NCBI GenBank assembly: GCA_002392965.1
Contig: DGIA01000017.1
Coordinates: forward strand, 1-37,600
Length of the DNA: 37,600 bases
Source: Bacteroidales bacterium UBA3834
GTDB lineage: Bacteria; Bacteroidota; Bacteroidia; Bacteroidales; P3
Reading direction: 5' to 3'
Made by a program: the position numbers and the translations under genes. The notes below the pieces were generated by a model. It saw only the letters and a program-made list of their open reading frames with translations. It made no database searches and had not been told where the DNA came from. This document shows, in pieces, positions 6,575-14,348 of this stretch (position 1 is the stretch's first letter; each line of letters opens with the position of its first letter).

Positions 6575-7726
6575 ATGCGGCAGTACAAGATATTATCCCT
6601 CGTCACCATGGCCCTCTTCTTGCTGGTCTTCCTGCAGCAGTGCTGGCATTTTGTACCGGTGAAGCCGCTGAAGGGAGCCTGGGTGGTCGATACTTGTCCG
6701 AGGTTCGGTATGAAGGAGTTCCTGTCGGGCGAGTGGCAGAAAGGCACAGACCGCTATGTGAAAGACCACCACGGATTCCGCGAGCCGGCCATCCGCCTAT
6801 ATAACCAGTTTGTGTGGGGACTCTTCGGCCAATCGACCAACGGAAGCGTGGTGAAAGGCCGTGAGGGTTGGCTCTATGAACGCTATTTTGTGGAAGACCA
6901 CTACCAGAGCCGCATGTATGAATTTACGGACACCCCAGAGGAGCTGCTGGCAGGGTTTGATGCCGAAGCCCGTCGTCTGGCTTTGTTGCAACGGGTGCTC
7001 GACAGTCTTGGAACCACTCTTTTTGTGCAGATCTCTCCAGGCAAGGATATCGTCTATCCCGAATATTTGCCCCCACAGGGCGATATGGACCGCCCCATGG
7101 GTCTGCAGGCCTACAAGGTCTATCCTGCACTATTCGACCGTTATGGTGTGCGCTATACCGACATCTGTGCATGGTTCCTTTCTATCAAGGACTCGGTGCC
7201 CTATCGGCTGATGCCCCAGACAGGTACCCATTGGTCCAATATTGCCGCGGTCTATGCCTTTGATTCGGTGATGCGCTATATGCATCATATCGGCGGCCCT
7301 GCGATTCCGCCGGTGAGTATCGGTCACCCTTACGCTGCCCGTGCGCGAGGCACCGACTACGATATGGGCGATTTGCTCAATGTCGTCTTCCCTCCGAGAG
7401 GGAAAGGAAATATGTATGTGGATGTGAAGGCTGTGCCGTCCGACCTGCCCAAACCGAAACTGTTAGTCATTGGCGACTCGTTCTTCTGGAATATTTTGGA
7501 CAACTTTCCTCTCGACCAGTTGTTCACATATACCCACTACTGGTTCTACAACAACACGGTCTATTATGACCCCGACCACGACAATGTGAGTCAGGTGAAT
7601 CTGGCCGAGGCTTTGCGTGAGGCCGACTATGTGATGCTTTCCTACTGTACATCACAGCTTTATTCCTTGAGCAACAATTTCTCGCAGCAGGCGTTGGCTG
7701 CTCTTGGTATCCCGTCTATTGATTGA
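6575..7726 (+). CDS. AlgJ/AlgX-like SGNH acetyltransferase partner
   Basis: The protein is 383 residues. One N-terminal membrane anchor (residues about 7-24) is followed by an exported domain related to the AlgJ/AlgX/DHHW SGNH family. Motifs are DRYVKDHHGFRE (59-70), NGSVVKGREGWLYE (89-102), VQISPGKDIVYPEYL (151-165), TGTHWS with His 219, and VIGDSFFW with the nucleophile Ser 302. In AlgJ and AlgX the His is preceded two residues earlier by a catalytic Asp (DxH). Here that position is Gly 217, so the triad is incomplete or its acid comes from elsewhere. The likely role is moving acetyl groups supplied by the AlgI-like protein onto a periplasmic or surface polymer. Its stop overlaps the 3' end of the opposing gene by 11 bp. 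Confidence 0.8.
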   Translation: MRQYKILSLVTMALFLLVFLQQCWHFVPVKPLKGAWVVDTCPRFGMKEFLSGEWQKGTDRYVKDHHGFREPAIRLYNQFVWGLFGQSTNGSVVKGREGWLYERYFVEDHYQSRMYEFTDTPEELLAGFDAEARRLALLQRVLDSLGTTLFVQISPGKDIVYPEYLPPQGDMDRPMGLQAYKVYPALFDRYGVRYTDICAWFLSIKDSVPYRLMPQTGTHWSNIAAVYAFDSVMRYMHHIGGPAIPPVSIGHPYAARARGTDYDMGDLLNVVFPPRGKGNMYVDVKAVPSDLPKPKLLVIGDSFFWNILDNFPLDQLFTYTHYWFYNNTVYYDPDHDNVSQVNLAEALREADYVMLSYCTSQLYSLSNNFSQQALAALGIPSID

Positions 7727-9350
7727 AGAAATCGTCGGCGCTGTTGTTGACGACAGTATCGGACAACCTACACAGCGACAGCCGCTGGTTGCCGCCTATC
7801 CTTCGGGTACGTTCCAGCAGGTAGCGGTGTTTGTCGAAAAAGTTGTGCACCATATAGTCCTCAACCACCATGTAGTCGAAGTCGAACTGAGCCGCCTTCC
7901 ACAGGAGTATATCCACATTGGCGTCGGTTCCTTGCCACATGATGCTGTAGCCCTTGCGTCCCATCAGGATGAAAGGTGAATTCTGCGGGTAGGAGAGGAA
8001 AGAGAGGATACGTGCATCCCGGCTCACGCCTAGGCTGTCGAGCCAGCGGTCGCTGCCGAGATAATTCTCGTAACAATCAGTGGCCATGTCATATCCTGTA
8101 TGGAGTTGTTTCTGGCTGTTTTTTACTTCGTTGTACATGGGTACACTTGCCAGTATCACAACCGCCGCCAGCGCCCATTGTCCTTTGGCGCCGGAAGGCA
8201 CAGGGATGGCTTTCAGCGCCAATGCTATCCAGAACAACACAGGTAGCCACAGGCAGTCAAGGAAATAGTAGTCGTGATGGCTGAACTGCCGCCACATGGC
8301 GACCACAAACAATAGTTCGCCGAAGGTCCAAATGGCGGCCAGCAAGGCTATCGGCAGCTTCCGACAGCTTTCAGGAGAGTCTTCTTTTCTGTGCCGGATA
8401 AGGGTGACTACCAGCGCCGCAGCCGCTACTGCAATCATTAACCATTGTTGGAATAGTCCGAAATAGAGCCCGTAGTGGCCGTTTTCCTGTTCTTTCACTA
8501 CGGTCTGCCACACCGTCTGCACGTCCTCCCAGTTTCGCGGCGGCATCAAGTGATTGAGGAAAATTGAACCATGTACCGCCCGGAGATGGCTGTTCCATAG
8601 CAGATAACCGCCAATGGCCAAGCCGCCGAGGAGCACCGCAGGCCACTTCCCTTTGAAGGTGGTCTCTTTCCGTAGTATGCGCAGTAGTTCAAACCCGCCT
8701 ACCGCCACCAGTGCCACGGCTTGCGAGGTGCGTGTCATTGCCCCGAGGGAGAGAAGGCCAATGGCGAGGTGCCAGTAGCCGATCTTGTCCTCCTGCCAGT
8801 ATTTTACATAAGACCAAAGTCCTGCCATGACCAGCGCCAAAGCCGGTGCCGAGGGGAGGAAGTTGGCGAAATAGTAGGCATAGAGGGGTGAGGTGATCGC
8901 TACGATGACCACGGCAAGGGCTTTCAGCCACGACAGAGTGAGCCTTCGGCAGAGCAGGAAGAGGAACCACAGGCCTGCAAGGCTGCACAGCAGTGTCCAT
9001 CCGCGGAACACCCACGGTGCCGTACTCCCGAAAAGCGTCATAAGCAGTGCCACGATGTACTCGTGTATCGGAAAATCGGCTGAGGTGACAGTGTCGCCGA
9101 AGTCCTTGCACCACAATCCCGGGAACTGCTTGTTGTAGATCATTGTCTGGGGGTGGAAAAGGTCGTAGCCGTTGTCACGGAATCCCAAGGCAATGGCGTA
9201 CCAGTCCGACTGCGCCCAGGCATGGGCGTAGGCTGGGAAATCGTTCAGGTGTTTGGTGCCTAGTTGTAATCCCAAAACAATAATGGCAAGGGCGGCGAGT
9301 AGGCTGCCCTTGCCATTGTGCAGAATGGATTTAATATCCAAAGATTTCAT
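7716..9350 (-). CDS. GT39-like (GT-C fold) membrane glycosyltransferase
   Basis: The protein is 544 residues with about ten hydrophobic segments. The arrangement, a long periplasmic N-terminal loop after the first segment and then many short helices, fits ArnT/PMT-type glycosyltransferases (family 39). These use polyprenyl-phosphate sugars outside the inner membrane. Acidic residues in the first loop (AQSDWYAIALGFRDNGYD, near residues 46-63, and DFPIHEY, near 92-98) are candidates for the catalytic and metal site. The C-terminal 130 residues are a soluble domain. The donor and acceptor are unknown; lipid or surface-glycan modification is the usual role. The start ATG (9348-9350) lies inside the end of the M16 gene, so translation is probably coupled to it. 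Confidence 0.7.
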   Translation of the reverse strand: MKSLDIKSILHNGKGSLLAALAIIVLGLQLGTKHLNDFPAYAHAWAQSDWYAIALGFRDNGYDLFHPQTMIYNKQFPGLWCKDFGDTVTSADFPIHEYIVALLMTLFGSTAPWVFRGWTLLCSLAGLWFLFLLCRRLTLSWLKALAVVIVAITSPLYAYYFANFLPSAPALALVMAGLWSYVKYWQEDKIGYWHLAIGLLSLGAMTRTSQAVALVAVGGFELLRILRKETTFKGKWPAVLLGGLAIGGYLLWNSHLRAVHGSIFLNHLMPPRNWEDVQTVWQTVVKEQENGHYGLYFGLFQQWLMIAVAAAALVVTLIRHRKEDSPESCRKLPIALLAAIWTFGELLFVVAMWRQFSHHDYYFLDCLWLPVLFWIALALKAIPVPSGAKGQWALAAVVILASVPMYNEVKNSQKQLHTGYDMATDCYENYLGSDRWLDSLGVSRDARILSFLSYPQNSPFILMGRKGYSIMWQGTDANVDILLWKAAQFDFDYMVVEDYMVHNFFDKHRYLLERTRRIGGNQRLSLCRLSDTVVNNSADDFFNQ

Positions 9351-12246
9351 CCAGCGAGAGCTTCTTTACCTTGCCGAACTTGGCCAATTTGTTGAAGTCT
9401 ATCTCGCTCTCCTTTCCGAGCACAAGGTAGCGTTTCTTCTGGCCTTTGATGTACTGCTTCTGGAAGCTGGTCAGGTCGTTCATGGTCATCTTCTGGTAAG
9501 CTTGGAAGTTCTGCTTGCGCAGTGGCTCCTTCCAGCCCATGCGCTCGCACTGCAGGTAGGTGCTGATGATGTCGAACTTGGTGGTGCGGGCGGTGCGGCT
9601 GCCGGCGAGCAGGGCGTCCTGCGCCAGCTTGAAGTTGGCTTCGGCCTGCGGCATATCGTTGAAGAGCTCCTCATAGGCGTCGAGAGCGTCGAAGAGTTTG
9701 TCGTTTTGGGTGATGATGTTGGCAGAGTTGTAGAACCAGCCGTCTTTCTTGCCGGTGTTGGTGTAGTAGCTGCTGGCGCTGTAGGCGAGCGAGCGCTTCT
9801 CACGCATCTCTTGGAACACTATGGCGTTCATCGAACCGCCGAAGTACTCGTTGAAGAGGTTGACCTGAGGAACCATTGTGGTGCTGTAGTGTACGCCGCG
9901 GAAATATTCGGTCATATAAGTGTTCTTGGCGTTGTAATCGACAAAGAGTACTTCGTTCTCATCGGTGGCCACGGGCTGGTACACCTTGTTGGCAGGCACC
10001 TCTTTGGTGGGCTTCACATTGTGGATGCGGTTGACGGCGGCAGTGGCCTCCTTGAGAGTCAGCGGGCCGTAGTAGAGCACGCGGTGCTTGTAGGAGAAGA
10101 GGTCGTGCAGAGCGTCGGTGAGCTGTTTGGCGGTGTAGGCGCGCAGTTGGGCGTCGCTCTGGACGGTACCTTTGATATATTCTTCGCCATAGGTGCCGTA
10201 GGTGTTGAGGGCACGGAAGGCGGCACGCTGGTTGGTCTTGTTGTCGGTACGGCTCTTGATAATGCGTTCCACAAGCATCTGAAGGGCTTCGTCGTTGGGC
10301 TGGGCGCCAGCCATGATTTCCTCCACAAGGGCCATTGCCTTCTCCATATTCTCGGCCAGACCGCTAACTGTGACATATATTCTTTCGCTTCCTACAGTAA
10401 TATTCCACTCGCAAGCCAGCTTGTAGAATTCTTCTTTCAGCTGTTCGGCGGTGTGTTTGTCGGTGTTGAGATATTCCACCAGGTCGGCGGCCATATCGAT
10501 GGTTTTGTCGGCCGAGCTGCCGAAATCGAAGAGGTACTCGAGGTCGAAGGTGCCGTTCTCCACGTTCTTCACATAGAGCACCTCGCTGCCGTTGGCGGTC
10601 TTGCCTTTCTGCAGGTCTTTCTTGAAGTTGACGAATACGGGCTGGATGGGCTTTGCCTTTGCGGCGTCGGCTTTCACCTGGGACAGGAAGGGACTTTCCA
10701 CATCGCGGCTCACGCTAATGGGCGTGATGGCGGGCTTCACCACCTTGGCCACCGGGTCGGGGCTGTCCTGATGTTTGTAGACGATGACGTAGTTGTTGTC
10801 CTTGCAGATGCGGTTGGCGAAGTCAACGATGTCCTTCTTGGTAATCTTGGCGAGCTCATTGATTTCGTTGCACACCTTGTCCCAGCTCTGGTGCTGTACA
10901 AAGGCGTAGGCCATCTGACGTGCGCGGCTGTCGTTGCTCTCGGCATCCTCCATGATTTCGAGCTTCAGCTGGTTGATGCTGGCCTCGATAAGGCTCTCGT
11001 CGAATTTGCCCTGCTTCACTAGGTCAATTTGCTCGAGCAGCAGGTCGCGCAGCTGGCCGAGGCTCTGGCCCTGGGTGGGACGTCCAACGAGCATGAAGGC
11101 AGCGTAGTCATTTAGGGTGTAGGGGCCGGCATAGGCGCCGAGGCAGAGCTGCTTCTGGTTGAGGTTGAGGTCGATGAGGCCGCACGAGCCGTTGTTGAGC
11201 ACCATCTTCATAGCCTGAGCCAGGAGGGCGTCGCGGCTGCCGTTGCCCTCCTCGATGCGGAAAGCGATGGTGAGGTTGGCCGGATCCTGGCCGTTCACCA
11301 AGCGGATGATGGGCGAGGTGATGGGCTCCTCTTTCACCTTGGTGAAGGTGGGTACGGTGCCGGGTTTCCAGCTGCCGAAGTATTTGTCAATCACTTTGAT
11401 GGCCTCGTCTGGATTGAAGTCGCCCGCCATGGCGATGCACATGTTGTTGGGCACATAGTAGGCGGCGTGGTATTCGCGGATGTTCTTCATCGAGGGGTTC
11501 TTCAGGTGCTCGATGGTGCCGATGGTGGTCTGCTGGCCATAGGGGTGGTGGGGGAACAGGGCGGCCATCATCGTCTCGTTGACGCGGCGGTTGTCCTGCG
11601 CCATGCCGATGTTCTTCTCCTCGTAGACGGCCTCCAGCTCGGTGTGGAACAGACGAAGGACGAGGTTCGGGAAGCGGTCGCCCTCGACCTTGGCCCACTG
11701 CTCCAGCTGGTTGGCCGGGATGTTCTCCACGTACATCGTGTAGTCGTTCGAGGTGAAGGCGTTGGTGCCCTCGCTGCCGATGGCGGTCATGCTCTTGTCG
11801 TACTCGTTGGCGATGGCGATGGTGGAGGCCACGTAGCTGATGGAGTCTATCTGGTGGTATATCTCCTTGCGGCGCTGCTCGTCGGTGGTGCGGCGATACA
11901 CCTCATAGAGGTTCTCTATCTTCTGCAGCTCCACTTGCTCGCGCTCCCAGTCGGTGGTGCCCAGCTGATGGCTGCCCTTGAAGAGCATGTGCTCCAGATA
12001 GTGGGCCAGGCCCGTGGTCTCGTGGGGGTCGTTCTTCGAGCCGGCACGCACGGCGATGTAGGTCTGGATGCGCGGAGCGTCCTTATAGACGCTCATGAAC
12101 ACTTTCAGCCCGTTGCCGAGGGTGTATTCGCGCACTCCGAGCGGGTCGTTGTCGAAGGTCTTGTACTCATACTTCTGTGCCATGGCGCTGCCGCCCACGA
12201 GGAGCATGGCTGCTGCAAAGCATAGGATTTTGAAACTCTTTTTCAT
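9331..12246 (-). CDS. M16 family (pitrilysin/insulinase-like) zinc metalloprotease
   Basis: The protein is 971 residues with a signal peptide ending SAMAQ (cut near residue 23), so it acts in the periplasm or at the surface. The inverted zinc motif is HYLEH at 82-86. The third ligand is probably a Glu within the helix TELEAVYEEKN around 203-211, which is further away than usual because of a charged insertion at about 98-140. The length fits a four-domain M16 chain, with a catalytic N-half and an inactive-type C-half that has the familiar FNEYFGGSMNAIVFQEMREK-like helix. It should degrade peptides inside a closed clam-shell chamber. It is the first gene of a two-gene unit whose second member is the GT39-like gene (20-bp overlap). 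The head-to-head 11-bp array lies upstream. Confidence 0.9.
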   Translation of the reverse strand: MKKSFKILCFAAAMLLVGGSAMAQKYEYKTFDNDPLGVREYTLGNGLKVFMSVYKDAPRIQTYIAVRAGSKNDPHETTGLAHYLEHMLFKGSHQLGTTDWEREQVELQKIENLYEVYRRTTDEQRRKEIYHQIDSISYVASTIAIANEYDKSMTAIGSEGTNAFTSNDYTMYVENIPANQLEQWAKVEGDRFPNLVLRLFHTELEAVYEEKNIGMAQDNRRVNETMMAALFPHHPYGQQTTIGTIEHLKNPSMKNIREYHAAYYVPNNMCIAMAGDFNPDEAIKVIDKYFGSWKPGTVPTFTKVKEEPITSPIIRLVNGQDPANLTIAFRIEEGNGSRDALLAQAMKMVLNNGSCGLIDLNLNQKQLCLGAYAGPYTLNDYAAFMLVGRPTQGQSLGQLRDLLLEQIDLVKQGKFDESLIEASINQLKLEIMEDAESNDSRARQMAYAFVQHQSWDKVCNEINELAKITKKDIVDFANRICKDNNYVIVYKHQDSPDPVAKVVKPAITPISVSRDVESPFLSQVKADAAKAKPIQPVFVNFKKDLQKGKTANGSEVLYVKNVENGTFDLEYLFDFGSSADKTIDMAADLVEYLNTDKHTAEQLKEEFYKLACEWNITVGSERIYVTVSGLAENMEKAMALVEEIMAGAQPNDEALQMLVERIIKSRTDNKTNQRAAFRALNTYGTYGEEYIKGTVQSDAQLRAYTAKQLTDALHDLFSYKHRVLYYGPLTLKEATAAVNRIHNVKPTKEVPANKVYQPVATDENEVLFVDYNAKNTYMTEYFRGVHYSTTMVPQVNLFNEYFGGSMNAIVFQEMREKRSLAYSASSYYTNTGKKDGWFYNSANIITQNDKLFDALDAYEELFNDMPQAEANFKLAQDALLAGSRTARTTKFDIISTYLQCERMGWKEPLRKQNFQAYQKMTMNDLTSFQKQYIKGQKKRYLVLGKESEIDFNKLAKFGKVKKLSLDEIFGY

Positions 12247-12354
12247 TGTAATATCTTTTGTTACGAATTCATTTTACGAATAATAAACTATAACGTCATA
12301 CCAGGTGAATTATTGCCCCTGTGTCCTTTTTTTACTTTTTATCCTGGTCAGTTC

Positions 12355-12402
12355 CTCCCTTCCTCCTCCGTTTTTCCCCCGTTGCCTCACCGTCTCAACT
12401 CC
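12355..12402 (-). repeat. 11-bp-period array, minus arm of head-to-head pair
   Basis: On the plus strand CTCC-like tetramers recur at exact 11-bp steps at 12355, 12366, 12377, 12388 and 12399 (CTCC, CTCC, CCCC, CACC, CTCC). Read on the minus strand this gives GGAG, GGTG, GGGG, GGAG, GGAG. Four of the five units also carry CCG followed by T. The arm points toward the M16 gene, whose start is about 109 bases away. Confidence 0.75.
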
Positions 12403-12425
12403 GTTCGCCAACGGAGGTGAGACGG
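12390..12425. repeat. Inverted repeat at the junction of the two arrays
   Basis: The 16-base arms at 12390-12405 and 12410-12425 pair at 15 of 16 positions around a 4-base loop (CGCC). The hairpin arises because one unit from each oppositely oriented 11-bp array faces the other. There is no following T-run and it lies between divergent genes, so a terminator role is unlikely. Confidence 0.7.
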
Positions 12426-12478
12426 AGTTAAGACGGAGGTGAGACGGAGGTGAGACGGAGGTGATGGGGTGTCAAAGA
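12413..12478 (+). repeat. 11-bp-period array, plus arm (unit GGAGGTGAGAC)
   Basis: Units start at 12413, 12424, 12435, 12446 and 12457, all spaced 11 bp. Three are the identical GGAGGTGAGAC, one is GGAGTTAAGAC, and the last drifts to GGAGGTGATGG. A weak sixth unit, GGTGTCAAAGA, begins at 12468. The array ends 22 bases before the -33 box of the lipoprotein gene and is oriented toward it. Confidence 0.9.
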
Positions 12479-12500
12479 ATGGTTTTCAGGTGAAAAAAAA

Positions 12501-12532
12501 TTTGCAAATATCAATAATTCTTTATATGTTTG
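12501..12532 (+). promoter_or_regulatory. Promoter of the 12610 lipoprotein gene
   Basis: TTTG at 12501-12504 and TATGTTTG at 12525-12532 are 20 bases apart, a textbook Bacteroidota -33/-7 arrangement. The predicted transcript start near 12539 gives a leader of about 70 bases. The rest of the divergent region (12247-12354) shows no further feature I can name, and I found no matching box for the M16 gene on the minus strand. Confidence 0.7.
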
Positions 12533-12609
12533 CATCGTGGAATTTTATGTTATGGTTTGCGTGGATGTTGATTGTCAGTGAATTGTATTAATAATTAAAA
12601 TAATAGGTT

Positions 12610-14175
12610 ATGAAAAAGTTCTTTTTTTGGTTTATGGTAGCCGCGACCATGATGATGGCCGGTTGCGAAAAGCTGAACAATGTCCTTGAGAACGAGGATG
12701 ATAACGGAGGTGGTGCCAACGGACGTTCCGGCAAGAAGTTGGCCAAGGTGACCAGGGTCCATGGTGTAGGCGGCAGCCAGACGAATGTCGAGGAACTGCG
12801 TTTTACCTGGGACGGCGACAAATTGGCCAAGATTGACCTGTGGGACGGAGACGTCCTTGAGGAGTCGGCCGATTTTACCTATGACAGCAGGGGCCTCTCA
12901 GAGATTCGAAGCACGGATTATCGGTTTGTTTTCGACTATGCCAACGGCCGTGTGAAGGAGATTGCCCTCTACTATGGCGGTATATATAGATGGACTGCCA
13001 CGGTGAGCTACAATGCGTTGGGTAACATCAGCAATGTGGGGTTGAGCGACGGGTCTGATATGAATTTCACCTGGCGTAACGGTAATGTGGTGGAGCGCGA
13101 GGTGGTCTCGGAAGGACGCAACACTTATACGTATGACAGCAAGAGCAATCCTTTCAATATGGAGTGCGCCTTTTTTATGGCGCTGAGGGCAGAGGAATAT
13201 GCCTACTTCTCGAACAACAATGTGTTGGAGAAAAAGTGGATTCCGCTTAGTGGCAGTTCGAGCGACCGCACCTACACCTATACCTATGATGAGAGCAATA
13301 CGTGGCCTGTCACTTGTAGCTACACTTCCTCTGGAGAATCGGGTACCGACTACTATCTCTATGCCGACGGCACGGGCTCGGCCGGTCCCGGCGGTGGAGG
13401 ACAAACGAGCTACACGGTCAGTGTCGAGGCGAACAACAGCAGCTATGGCTATGTGACTGGTGGCGGTACCTATGCCGCCGGCAGCACGGCCACCCTCACA
13501 GCCTACCCTTATAGCGGCTACCAATTCTCGCGCTGGAACGACGGGAACACCTCGAATCCGCGCACCGTCAGTGTCACGGGCAATGTGGACTATGTGGCCT
13601 ACTTTGTCCAGGCGGGCGGTGGCGGCGGTTCTACCACCTCGGTCACTTTCGGCTCGACGTCGTGGAGCGATGTCTATTTCAGTACGAGTGGTATATTATA
13701 TTATCCCGCCTATGATGTGTTGGCAGGGTATCTCTTTGAGAACTCGGTAGCTGACTTTCCATACATCTATATGCAGATTGGCGATCCTTCGGTGGGAACT
13801 ACTTCTATGCCGGTGGGTGACGATGGATATATCAGTGGTAATTATAATGTGTTGGAATACTATGAGAACACGAGTCTGATGTCGGTCAGCAATGGGGACA
13901 CCACCTACTATGGCGACTGGTGGGGCAAGAGCGCCACGGTGACTTTTGCTTCGCTCGACTTCAACGCCCACACGGCCAACCTGACCGTCAACGCCACCAT
14001 GTTCGACGCCTACGGGGCCTTTATCGATCAGGAGGGCATTGACGGGGCCGAGACGCGCAGTCTTGTCATCTCGCTGCCTAGCCTCAACTTCACGCAGGCA
14101 TCGAAGGCGGTGCATGCTGTCCAGGGCATGCGACAGCGCCAGGTTGCCCCCGGCACACTGCGAGTGGCCCGATAG
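12610..14175 (+). CDS. Lipoprotein with an InlB-B-repeat-like domain
   Basis: The protein is 521 residues. A short signal peptide ends in the lipobox MMAGC with the lipidated Cys at 19, followed by an acidic, Gly-rich spacer (ENEDDNGGG) of the kind that directs Bacteroidota lipoproteins to the outer-membrane surface. Residues about 45-255 are repeated beta-strands with YD-type signatures such as FTYDSRG and TYTYDES. Residues about 265-335 match the divergent InlB B-repeat pattern: YTVSVEANNSSYGYVTGGG, then GSTATLTAYPYSGYQFSRWN and a VDYVAYF ending. Gly-rich linkers flank this module. The last 180 residues are an unrecognised beta-rich domain. It is probably a surface-exposed binding or structural protein; no enzymatic motif is seen. 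It is flanked by its own promoter and a strong hairpin, so it appears monocistronic. Confidence 0.8.
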   Translation: MKKFFFWFMVAATMMMAGCEKLNNVLENEDDNGGGANGRSGKKLAKVTRVHGVGGSQTNVEELRFTWDGDKLAKIDLWDGDVLEESADFTYDSRGLSEIRSTDYRFVFDYANGRVKEIALYYGGIYRWTATVSYNALGNISNVGLSDGSDMNFTWRNGNVVEREVVSEGRNTYTYDSKSNPFNMECAFFMALRAEEYAYFSNNNVLEKKWIPLSGSSSDRTYTYTYDESNTWPVTCSYTSSGESGTDYYLYADGTGSAGPGGGGQTSYTVSVEANNSSYGYVTGGGTYAAGSTATLTAYPYSGYQFSRWNDGNTSNPRTVSVTGNVDYVAYFVQAGGGGGSTTSVTFGSTSWSDVYFSTSGILYYPAYDVLAGYLFENSVADFPYIYMQIGDPSVGTTSMPVGDDGYISGNYNVLEYYENTSLMSVSNGDTTYYGDWWGKSATVTFASLDFNAHTANLTVNATMFDAYGAFIDQEGIDGAETRSLVISLPSLNFTQASKAVHAVQGMRQRQVAPGTLRVAR

Positions 14176-14198
14176 ACGGGAAATCCCCGTAGAGACAG

Positions 14199-14245
14199 GC
14201 GGAAGGAGAGTTATCAACGGATGAGTTTGATAACTTTTCTTCCGC
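14199..14245 (+). terminator. Long hairpin after the lipoprotein gene
   Basis: A 19-bp stem joins 14199-14217 to 14227-14245. It consists of GCGGAAG with CTTCCGC and AGTTATCAA with TTGATAACT, linked by three pairs of which two are G-T wobbles. The loop is 9 bases. It begins 23 bases after the stop. No strong T-run follows, so it may stall transcription or protect the 3' end rather than act as a classical terminator. Confidence 0.55.
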
Positions 14246-14290
14246 TTACGCGTATGGGTGGAAAATAAAGTGTATTTTTACATTCGGAAT

Positions 14291-14306
14291 CACCCCATGT
14301 GGGGTG
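14291..14306. other. Small stem-loop upstream of the Pro/Glu-repeat gene
   Basis: CACCCC (14291-14296) pairs with GGGGTG (14301-14306) around a 4-base loop. It lies 42 bases before ATG 14349, within the probable leader of the long operon. I found no clear TAnnTTTG box here, so the operon promoter is not located. The hairpin could be an operator or leader structure. Confidence 0.35.
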
Positions 14307-14348
14307 TGCTTAGTGTATTGTGTGTCAAAAAAATAAAGCAAGCATAAG

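Noticed and set aside
9253..11022. A 589-codon plus-strand open frame opposite the M16 gene
   Set aside because: The translation is Val/Leu/His-rich with no domain, exactly mirroring the codons of the protease, which has HxxEH and a signal peptide.
12390..12425. Inverted repeat as an intrinsic terminator
   Set aside because: It lies between divergent gene starts with no transcript to end and no T-run; it is explained by the facing arrays.
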